NCBI RefSeq assembly: GCF_964204645.1
Contig: NC_134029.1
Coordinates: 18,000,450-18,064,449, forward strand
From: Tubulanus polymorphus
Lineage: Eukaryota; Nemertea; Palaeonemertea; Tubulaniformes; Tubulanidae
Length of the DNA: 64,000 bases
Direction of reading: 5' to 3'
The translations under genes and the position numbers were made by a program. The notes beneath the pieces were generated by a model. The model did not search any database. It saw only the letters and a program-made list of their open reading frames with translations, and was not told the DNA's origin. Below, piece after piece: positions 12,101 through 24,100 of the stretch (within the stretch, counting starts at the first letter, position 1; every line of letters begins with the position of its first letter).

Positions 12101-15100
12101 GCAGTTGCAGCACATCCGGATGGTAAACATCAGCTAGCTTTAACGTCTGATAATGATGTTTATTCCTGGGGCGATGGCGATGGTGGAAGACTCGGCCATG
12201 GAGACACTAAGTAAGTTCACTTTGCTGTTAACATCTCCCGGGTGGAGGGGTTAGAGACATCTCATACTACTTAGTGTGCCAGCCTAAGAAGCGGAAGAGA
12301 ATTTATTTAAGATAAGCATGTGAGTTGGAGAAATGAAGTGATGTTGATGCTGTCTCAAGGCTTTACAACCATCATTTCCTAGCACAAACTTCGCAACAAT
12401 TCATTGAGTGAATATCGAGACACTCCCGAAAAAGGCATCAAACGCATCTCGTTGGGTTGTCGATCTGATTTTATTTGAAAATAAAAAAACATGTCTTCAA
12501 TGATATTAAATTTCACGATAAGAAAAATATCTTATCTATAAAATGCAAGCAGCATAATTGAATTTTATCCATAAATCATTTTAGTACCAGTAATTGATAT
12601 CAAGATGACTGCCCTTCCAATATAAGTCTGCAAATGGTTAAATGAACTGATTTGAACTCCAGAATTCAATTAATCATATATCTGAGGTGTTTGTTGTCAG
12701 TACCGTAATTGCGGCATTCAACAGGTACTGGTACATAGGAAATTATTGCATCCCGTCATTTACCATTCATTGAAATATCTCTTATAGCGCTCGAGCTGTT
12801 CCGACTAAAATCAACTCGTTAGCCGGTAAACAGGTCATCGGGATCCGAGTCGGTGGAAATTACAGCGCCGCTGTTACTGGACAGGGTGAACTGTATACGT
12901 GGGGTCGAGGAATCTACGGTCGTCTCGGACACGGAAACAGCGAAGATCATTTAACGCCGACACCGGTCACCGGATTGAAAGGACAGAGAGTAGTAGACGT
13001 GGCACTCGGTAGTGGAGACGCTCAGACGCTAGCCGTCACAGATACTGGTAATTCTTACAGTTGGCTTTTCTCCGGAATTCCAATTCTATTTATGTTGTCA
13101 ATCTTAATTTTTCGTAGGGAAGATTGTGGTCACGAAAATTTCATTTTCAGCCGTAATCAAAGTAAACTTTTCAATAAACATGCTTTACTTGCTTTACTTT
13201 AACTGAGCTCCTGACTCGGTTTTCCTCACAAGCCTAAGATACTTCAAACATGTCTGTACTTAATCCATCTGAAATATCAAGAAAGGTTTATTGTGAAATT
13301 CGACAGCCAGCAGTAAAAATCTGTTCATGACATCATTAATAAACGTTTACCGATTATAGTTAGCTATATGCATGTGGTGCAATGTACTGAATATATTTGT
13401 AGGTTCCGTGTATTCATGGGGAGATGGCGATTACGGTAAACTAGGACATGGTCGCAGCGATGGTTGTAAATCACCGAAACATATCGAGAAATTACAATCG
13501 CAACATGTAACACGCGTTTATTGCGGAGCCCAATTCAGCATAGCTTTAACGAAAAATGGACGCGTCATCACCTGGTACGAGATATCGGCACTAATTATTC
13601 GCATAGCCTGGGTATCAAATTTACCCATTACGATAATTCTTCAAGCCTTTATCAGGGGTGGATCCAGCCAGACTATTTGACCGAACTTTTGAACTTTCTA
13701 TGCTTACTCTGATTATAAGAACATGGCAAGAATAAGAAAAAGAGAAAAAATTAAAGTAATGAATTTATGTAATTACATACATAAATCAGAATTTTTAGCG
13801 AAGAGACAATTTTGACTGTGTTACGTAAGCATGGTCTAGATTCACCCCTGGCTATCCAGGAATTGGACTAATTTGAAACAAAATTGATCAAATAAGTGAA
13901 TAATTATTCTAGGAGGCTAGGGATTCGATTTCTAACTTTATATCTCTAAAAAAACCAACAATTTAGATTTGTTGTGATTTTAGGGGAAAAGGCGATAACC
14001 ATCGACTAGGGCACGGTACCGAGGGTCACATGCGCGAACCGAAACGTATCGAAGCTTTGGCTCAGAAGAAGGTGTTGGACATCGCTGTCGGTTCGATGCA
14101 CACGCTGGCAATCACAGAGGACGGTGAGGTCTATAGCTGGGGTCGTAACGATCAGGGACAACTCGGTGATGGCAGTAAAATAGAGCCTACTAGGATGAAA
14201 ATACTCGATGGTAAACATATCATAGGAGCTGCATGCGGACCCGGACAAGTAAGCATTCTAGCGTTAAAGATAAAGTGAAACCTCTACAACAAACACCATT
14301 TGTTCTGTGCATAACCTCATTGAGGAGGTGTTCACTAAAAATTATGGGATTATTATATTATCAAAGACTGGAGGCTGATATTCCGAGATGCTTATGTACT
14401 TTAATCTGAATATTTAATTCGCAGAGTTTTGTATGGTCATCGAACAGTTACTGTGCGACCAGCGCTCGTATACCGTTTGTCGTTGATGTGTGTAAGCAGA
14501 CGTTCGAACAGTTAGACGAGCTATTAGCTGAAGTTTGCGAAGGTATGGATGGCAGAAATGACTGGCCACCTCCGCAAGAGAAAGAATGCATGGCAGTGGC
14601 TGCCCTGAATATACTCAGTCTTCAGGTTTGTAAACCATTTAAGTACCAGCCAAAATAATCAAGTCTTTATTTTGTGGCTCAAAACTCATACATGTAGAAA
14701 ATAAGAAATCATAGAAATAGTGAACTGACTAAAGTAATTCCAGGGCTTACAGTAGTTCATTTGAGATTAACTATAAGGCCCAAAGTAATGGTGCTTTATC
14801 ACAGGAGTGTTTGTTTAAAATATCACTGTCACATTCTTCGTTTTGAGCTTAAAGGTTAATCTTTAACTTAAAAACTGGTAAAGAAACTGGTTTTGGTTGC
14901 ATTTCACCAAAAGGATATGGTGTCACTGGATCCCTAGTTTAATAGCTGATAAAAAAGTTGTCTGCGTTGTACATTTCAGCTTCATACGGCAATTGCGCAT
15001 AATGAAGACCCACAGGTTCTCGGTTTGGCTCCTGGAGGTCGATTGATCAGCAGTCTTAAACAACGCATTGTTGCTTTAGCTAGTAACAATGGTGTCATTA

Positions 15101-18100
15101 AAACCGTTCAATTAGCTGCACAGATGGCACTACAGAATGGCTGGTGTTTATTATTACCGACTGCAGAAGAGCGGGCGCGTGCACTGTCTTCTTTATTGCC
15201 CACTGGGGGTAAGATTTAATGAAAATATTTATTTATGTTAACACGATCTCCCATTGTGTCTTTTTGCTTACTGTGACATTATTCATAAATGGCCAGTGAG
15301 CATTGCCTATGATGGGGCTTGTTTAATATACTGGTATTATCTTTAACCTGGATGCTGACTCAATTCATTTTCAGTTTAGTTTACTCCCACGGGTTAAAGT
15401 CGATACTAGTCTTTAAATCCTGGCCTAGGGTTTTTATTATAAGGAACTTAAACATTACATTTGCGGAGTTGATGCGTTTTTCTGCAAATGAAACAATCAG
15501 CAGCGGTGGCAGAACAGGAAGTAGTGGCACATGAGAAACAGTTTTACGATGTATATCTATATGATTATTTTATTAAGGTCCTCGTGATATGACTGTATTA
15601 AGCGCAGGTCAACGTTTTATGACGGATCTGCTCGTTAGCAGTCTGATGGCAGACGGAGGGCTCGAATCTGCGCTCACAAGCGCGATCAAAAGAGAAACTC
15701 AGAAAGTAGAAGAAATAATGGTTCGTACATCGATTTCAAAGTTCATCCATGGATTTCAAACAATATGTAATGAAAATATGTGATGATTATTAATTAGGAA
15801 AAAGAATCAGTTGAAGCAGATGAACGTGATAAGGTTGGCATGGCAACAAATGAATTGAAAACTCAGGAACATGCGTTAGATGTGCAGAACGACGAAGAAA
15901 GTTCTATATCATTGTTACAGCTTATTCAACAGTTGCTTAGGTAATTAGTTCCATTCAGTGCTATCGAACTTCTCGATTTCAAACAAAAGATGGTAAAGAC
16001 CATTCTTTGTAGCATTCCCTGGTTCAACCCTAAGACGGACTATATCATTTCATACATGCCCTATTGGCCTTACCATATTGTAATTGCTTATAATGTCCTT
16101 CGGACCTTAGCATGTATTTATTTTGTCTTTGCTAAATAGAACTTATTTGTAATTCAAAAAAAAAGATTGGCCTGACCATATTGTGGTAGATTTTGGTCAA
16201 CATTACACAAAAAAATATCTCAGCCCCAAATTATTGATTTGTAGCATTTTGAATAGTATAGATAAAAGATACTGATACTTATTATTACTTTTAGGGCTTC
16301 ATCAGCATTTAAGCCACCATTTCTCTGATTCAATATACCAGTAAAACAAATTACAGTGTAAATTCTCTATCCACTGTTAGAATAGCATCATAATAGATAG
16401 AAAAAGTATTTCCCTGAATTGGTTCATTTCATTGGTTCATCTAGATTTCCATGAAAACTAGGTTCCACTATAGTACGGTAATTTTAGTCTACTTATGATA
16501 TTAGAAGAATACTCGTCACTATTTTAGGTATTACTTGTGATCATATTTTCATATTATGCCATTTGAGCCGGCTGGCTTGTGTATCCCACTTAATATTGTA
16601 CAAATTATCGATACCAATACTACCTGATATGATCTTTAGAAAAGTTTGTGTACACGTTTGTGTATTCAACTCCGGTGTTTTGATATAATTAATTATCGAT
16701 ACCAATACTACCTGATATGATTATTCTTGAATTCATTCAATCTTTCTAGGAATGCATCGACTCAGACTCTGATGAAATTAAATATTCTCAGTCGAAACGA
16801 ACCACAATCTCCAACTTCAGGAACGGATGAATCGGAGAATTGCGAAGTGTCGACTTCGTTGGATCTGTTATTGAGATTTCAGCGTCTTCTGATGGCGAAA
16901 ATGTTACAGCGTACCAACGAAGACAACGGTTCAGAAAATACACGACCAAAAAGTGAACAGGGTAAATGGAAATAAATCTTTTCGAAATCTTTTTTAAGCT
17001 CATGTAAAATCGTTGAATTGTATTCAAAACCTTTTCTCAAAGTGCTAAACCTGCTTTTTAGATCTCATGTAAAATGCTTTTAATCTCATTAAAAATTTTC
17101 CATTGTTTGCCTCATGCAAAATCCCTTGCGAAAATATTTTAAATGGCATGCAAAATTCTATTACCTGCATTCAAATCCTTTTGACCATTTGATGCTTGAT
17201 GCTTGGATAAGCATCGAGAAGTACTCAATTTATAGTTACAGTTTAAATGTTCTGTTCTTTTTGTTGACCCAGATCCAGAATTGTTGGGAACTGGTTCGGT
17301 GCTGAGGAAATACGTGGCTCTTATAGTGAACTACATAACTGATATACTGCCGAAAGCTGCCAGCCTTGTAGGACAAGGTTCCAAACGATTTAACATCATC
17401 GCGAAAATTGTTGAGAAAGATGTTTGTGGTAGGTTCGAATGTATATCATGTATATAGGCGAATTGACAGCTTTGTAATGAAGAAAAAAGTTGAATCTAAA
17501 AGAAAAATGTATGCTGAGTGATGAGTGATTTATTATTTGATAGTTGTGCTGGTACCGGAATTGCTCACATCGATTATTCTCCTGCAAGTTCATTCTCCAC
17601 TTGTGTTGCAAGTGTCTGGTGCTGTAGAACTGCTCGAAGACGTGCTCGCTATTTTTGATAAATTCAACAGACTCGCTCCAGGTCTGTCCAAAGATGACCC
17701 GGAAGATTTGGCTTGGCCCGGAATTTGGGGTGAGTTTGAAAAAAATGCCCTTCGAAAATTGGGCGAAACTGCACAAAAACCTTCGTCTGCACATTAGCTG
17801 GCATTTACAGACCTGCTTACCCCCACGGAATTTCCGTATTTGCTACGGATTTTAATAGCTGAATACGGAAGTACGGATGCTCCGTAAAAACTACGGTTTT
17901 TCATCCGTTTTTTTCAAAATACGGATTTGTTTTATCTTCCTATATGAAAATACGGCTATAGTATATCATCACATCTGTGAACACGGTTATGAACTTTCAA
18001 AAACGGGAGTACGGGTTCTTTTACTTCTACTGCTGGTAAATCGGGTCAGAGTATTGAATATATGGCAGTGGCGTACACGTGCGTCTATCTATTCTTTCAC

Positions 18101-21100
18101 TGCATTGCTGCTGTGTATGATCAATATAATCTCTTTACACACGCTATAGCCTACACACAGTCACTCGTGACAGCATACCAATGCTAACATAGGCGCGCGC
18201 GTTATGATTACGTTTTCATACCGTGTTTGAATGAGAAGTTTCTAAAATGAATGAACTTTCAATGAATATTTTATCGTGTCCTGAAAAATACTAACAAGTA
18301 TGAATAAACGTCGAGATAAATATTTCTTCAGCTGGCAAAACCTGGGGTTATTGACTTAATTGTGGTTTTTGCTGTATTTCGTGTGGCCAGGCTTTTTTAT
18401 TTTGAAGGTAGGTCTAATGTCAGAAGGCGAAATGAAAATGAAATTGTTTTTTGTATTTTCTTTTTAAACGATTATTTTCCTGACTTAATTAATAGACATT
18501 TTCATCCTTGGGGAAAACCCACTACTCAACCTTTCATCACAGTGGCAGCACCTTCCTGATACCTTTTCCATAATACTAAGTAGATTCACTCCCGGGAAAA
18601 GATCAGTATTGCTTAATTAAATGCCACATTTTGAAAATACTGTGTGTTAATACTGCTCGAGGTTTTTTATCCTTCCCATCCTCAGATTTTGGTTCTCATT
18701 GACCAGAGGAACAATGAAAAATTTAAAAAGTAAAGAATTTTCAATTTTATTTTTTTTTATTAATTCTGTTTTCTGATACTACTGATACTCTAAAGGAAAC
18801 TACTGGTTTTATGATATGAAACTATTGATGCTTAATTGGAAACTATTGACAGACAAATATTTATTAAAACTACTGATGTGAGCTTATTTTTACTGAAATA
18901 AATATGCAATACTACTGATGTTGAAATTTTGGGGTAACCAGGTTTGCATTTATGGTAATAGAGCGTTTGAAAAAAGGTGGCTCCATGAAAATCCTTAAAA
19001 TCACCTCATTTATCATCAACATCGATTAACGCTTTAGAATTTGCAACTATAGAAATTCAAGATGGTTGAGAATTGATAGAAATAATACACTGTAATTTAG
19101 AATTTAAGCTAAATATTCCATGTAACAATAGATAGGTGGTATATTGAAATAGGTGACATCATAAATACACAAGGAGAAGTGTTTATGCCCATATTCTAAT
19201 ACACATGTACATTGGGTATGTGTGCAACTTGCAAGGGAAATGCTCAAACTCTTTTGCCATCCACTGGCAGGCATTAAGGCTTTTATGAAGTTATCGATTC
19301 AATAGAGCAGAACTAGGTGAAACTAAAAATACCAAACTGTACATTTTTCCTCTTAATGTAATCTTATTGACTTTCATGTTTTGGTATCTTTACCGCTAGC
19401 CTTGTGTATACTGGGTATTGAACTAAGTAGACCTATCAATCATATCTCCCTGGAAGAAATGACATATGAGCTGCTTCTTAGCACTCGACAGTTGCCTCAG
19501 GGCAGGTCATGTTTTTGTGGGTGAAGAGAGGATGAATACCATTACTGACCCGTCAAATATTCTTACCTATTGGGAGCTCAAATAGGCCTCCCATGTTCAC
19601 CAGACGATGATATATCCTACTGCTCAATGTTTTGATGAAATAGTTTAAGGCTCTGCATGTGAAATTATTGTTTTTCATCCTTGGTAGGAAATCCTTTGGA
19701 TCGTTACACAAAGCGATCGCGATTGAGCGACGACATCCAAGTTATTCGTAAGGCCGACCTCGAAAATCATAATAAAGATGGCGGATTATGGGTGGTAATT
19801 CATGGCAAGGTCTATGACGTACAGGATTTTAAGAGTCAAGCTCCATGCGGTAGCGATAGATTAGTAGAATATGCGGCACGCGACGCGACGGCTGCGTTCG
19901 AAGCTGTTCATCATTCAGCTGAAGCGAGGGAGTTAATGCATGGATATTGTGTAGGACAGTATCTAGATGTAAGTATAAAGTCTTAATTGATGTTTGCTAC
20001 CGAGATCTAAGTTTTCCGTTTTTCTAATTTGTTGACATATGTGAGTTTTCCAATTGATGAAATCGAATGAAGCACTCGCTCCTGGAATCAGTAGCCATCT
20101 GCCTTCGTTTCTTTGGCGTATCGCAATTTTAATATTTTTGGGGGGTTTTACCATTTACATCTCTGTTAATATGTTCTTAATAATTTTTTTGTATCTATGT
20201 TTTGGATTGGTTGATGTGTGGGACAGAGGTGTTTCAGCTTCTGGAATGCCATAAGCAATCACAGAATATGCAGCATAAGTTTTTAGGCCACTTGGCTGAA
20301 GGCCACCTGGGCATATGCTGTACCCCTGGATCTTAGTGGTGGTCTGGCATACAACAGATTTCTTGTGAACACTGTACAGATCACATTTTTTTACCATTCG
20401 TCTTCAAATCTGAATGTATTGTGTATGCCATCTTGGTTCCTAAATTTGGCTATCAACTGATACAATATTCCATGAAGAGCTTTCATTTTCATATGAGAAT
20501 GAGAAATGAAATGGTCTTGACGACCAAACAAGGTCATGATATCTTAAAATATGGCCAACTGGGGGGCCACCTTTGATTAAATTTCTCATTTTTATTTTAC
20601 AATTACGATTGGTATAAATTTTTTTTAAACGGCCGTTAAGGCTTCATCTTTCGTCTGCAATTCACTGCAAATAGTTACGCAACTACGAACATTTCAGTGT
20701 TTTTGGCAGCTGTACACTCAATCGGCACCGTTCGTGACTAGCTTCACTGCGGAATTATCATTAATTAACATCGCCATATCACATCATCAACTTATATTGT
20801 GCCTTAAAACCCTAACAGCCGAAATAATTGAAATGCACACACGATTTCTATCATTGAAAATTGAGAGAGTGGCCATGTTTGTGTTTGCTGCTTCGCGTAA
20901 ATCCCGCGCGGTGGCGCGACCGCGCGGAGTGGGGCCGATACGTCCAGTTTTTTGTTCATGCCTGGGAGTTGACTATTGGATTAATATAATTTTTTATTGG
21001 TACCTAAGCATATTTTGTTACTGCTACAAATTGCAAAGTTGTAGTTAACAACATGTGCTATGAAATTTAAAAAAGGACCTTGTTAAGATTTACAGGCGGT

Positions 21101-24100
21101 CTTTCACAAAAATCTGATCGCAAAAATATCAGTTTTGAGGAGCGAGAGAGAAAAGTCTCCTCTATGATTGGATTGGCTGCAGAAATAGCACAGGCGTTTA
21201 AGCAAACTTGCAGTATCATCTTCTATTTTACTTCCGGGTTTTATTTTAAGATCAAATGTAGAATTTCAAGATCGATTCCTGTAAAATCCTGAGCTAATTT
21301 GGTTTTTGGGAATAATTCTTATTTGCTCTACAAAAGATTTATCCTTGACAACTGTGCAAAGGTGGGAAAAATGGTTTCTTTTCTCATATCGGCACTAGGC
21401 ATGGATGACCTTGATATGCTAATTAGCCATGTATTTATATTGCATATCCAATTAATTTTCATTATACATTCAAATCAATGCAAGTCATAAGTCTAGTATC
21501 CTTCTATTTCTCTTGCTAATAGTTCCAACTTGACCTTTATCGGTGCATGTAGCTGCAAAAGAATGACACTCATATTTTCAGATCAGTTGGGCTTGACCCA
21601 TGACATGTCAAGGGGGATGTGTTCATGGATGAATGCGCTATTCTAGTGTAATCACTGATGTGTTAATTGTAAACATCAATGACACAAAATGAGGCTTGAA
21701 TTTTGAACTCGCACATAACTTCATAAATTCTAATCCTATACTTCTACTACTAGTATTTTAACTGTTACTACAGGTATCAATTTACATGGAAATACGAACA
21801 ACGTTACGCATATTTTTGCCTCATCAGTGGTTCAACCTAACCTTAATTGGTAATTCAATAACTGCAGTACATATATTGCAATTTCTGGTCTCTGAGCATC
21901 AGTGCACATTTGACTTCGGAGTTTGGTGGTTCGGTGTCCGTTTGTATCGTGGTCCATTTCCGCTGATATATAGAAATAACTGAGATACAACTCGTCGCAA
22001 GAATTTGATCAGCGATTGAAAACCAGTGACCGTGCGAGTTCAAGCTGACATAATGATGATAGGAAATATATCGGATAGTGCCAGGTTTCCCGACTTGAAT
22101 GGATCGCACATGACGACCACGACCGATAGTGGAGAATTCAAACCTCATCCTCGGCGTAAATACATTCATCATGCTGATGATTATAAACTGTTTCACGTGA
22201 ATCTGGTATTGCAGTTCACAACTTACTTTATAGTCTGTATTGTATTCTTCGGTTTTGGGTTGGATTTTCTGTCATTCATTATTTTCAAAAGAACGTTCCG
22301 AAAACACCAGCATATTCTATTTGAGATGCTAACGACACACGTTTTTACTAGACATAACTGCTGAAATAGACCACGCTATGAAGCGTCATTATATCTACAC
22401 CAGTCTCATTCGAATTATATTTGTGAATATCAGTGATCAGATAACGTTGTTAATAGCTGGAGATAGATATATCGTTGTTTGTTTACCTTTGAAAGCGGTA
22501 AGAATTGTAAGTTTGAAGGAGAGTTATATCTGCGTCGCTTTATTTGTTACAATATCAGTCGGGGAGCGGGTTCAAGTCGTGTTCAAATACGCTAATTAGC
22601 CATGGGCACAAATAGCTAAATAATAAACAGCACCGCTCCAGTAAAACTGAGCTGTTTTAGGCCCAGTTCAGCAAAAACTAAACCAAATTCACAGTCTCAT
22701 CCAACCTATAAATGGTGATAACGATACTGCAAGGTATATCAACAGATTATAAATTACAGAAATTCAATCAAATTTTATTCAGCAAATACATCAAAATACA
22801 ATTCTATTTTATTCTGGAGGCTGATTATTGAGATGAAGGAAAAACAAATAAATCTCAAGCATTTGTTCCTTGCATCCGCCTGTCTGAGTAACTTAAAAAA
22901 GGTTTTTGGAAGAAAATATCAACAGGTTTAACTCTTCGAGTCTTGATATCCGATAATCGTTAGCACTATCATAAGACACATCTCATGCGGAATATGGAGT
23001 ACATTCTCCCCAAACTTGAGAGTTTGATACAGACACCATTTTATCTATTTGTAGTGCATTCCTATTCCTATTTCTATGCATATTTTATAACTGCAATCAA
23101 TTGCCAAGTTGAAGCTTATATGTGGTGAGTTTCAAGGTCATTGATTTCTGTATTTATTCTCCGGAGGGTGTTGAATATTGACACTGTCAGATTTTTAACA
23201 TTTCACCAAGTCGGTATGGTGTTTCTGGACCCCAAGTTTTATTTGGTAGTTAACAAGAGTGAAGAAAATAAATGTTTAACTGAATTCCAATGTGTGAATT
23301 GACTATTTCAGCCTGAAGATGATGTTGTCCATGTAGCGGATATGATGTTTGTTTCGTCACCATTGATGGACACCGAGCGAACACTGGGGGTATTGCTTGG
23401 TCTTCACGCATACAGCCAGACATGTAGTACACCGTTATCTGAAGAGGAAGAAGAACATAAACACTGGCTGGAATCGGATTTCTTCCGGGGGGGTTTACAG
23501 ATCCTACAACCTCAAGATCCATTTGAAGAGGAAAAGGGAGAGGTTCGCACTCCCAGTTCTTGTACTACAACACCTGGTAAGTTTTTTAAAATAACCAGTA
23601 GAAATGATACCTTGTTTCCACAATCGGCCTGGTTTCTTTTTTTATATACTGCAATGAAATTTGCAATCAGTTCATTTCTATAACTGCCGGATCTGTTATT
23701 GTTAGCTTGATGATGATTTCAAACAAGAACTGTACTGCTGAAATGAGAAACAAGGTATAAATTTTTTAGCTGTATTTTTTTCAAATTATTCAACTGAGTT
23801 GTTATCGGGGAATTCTTTGTACCTATGGTTTGAATTCGTTGAGGGGTAATGCGGGTATCTTTCGATTGGCTTGCATGACTTTGCAACCCCATCGACATTT
23901 TTGGACTTAGTAATATGCATCAAAATTATTTCTATTTAGGCACCACTCCTACAACGGAATCAAGGGTTCCTCCGCAGCAAGTTGATAAAGAACGATTGAT
24001 CGAACAACAAACTTTGCAGTTTGATGCCTCCCACCCGTTTCTACAAGCACTCGCTGAAAGTCGCGTGCAGGAGGATCATGTTAAAGTATTTCTTGGTTAT

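Larger units (their letters stand above)
19969..23311. other. HERC2 intron 19
   Basis: A 3.3-kb intron holding copy 1 of the 364-base repeat (20584-20947) and the GPCR-like relic (22026-22600). The remainder is AT-rich with no recognisable gene. Confidence 0.8.

Noticed and set aside
17396-17794. 132-codon ORF on the - strand
   Set aside because: Antisense to HERC2 exon 18 and the end of exon 17; composition is that of a reverse-complemented coding exon.
20734-21048. Matching ORFs in both copies of the 364-bp repeat (also 30834-31073)
   Set aside because: The few differences between copies change amino acids as often as silent sites, and the frames end differently outside the repeat. Shared because the DNA is duplicated, not because of coding.
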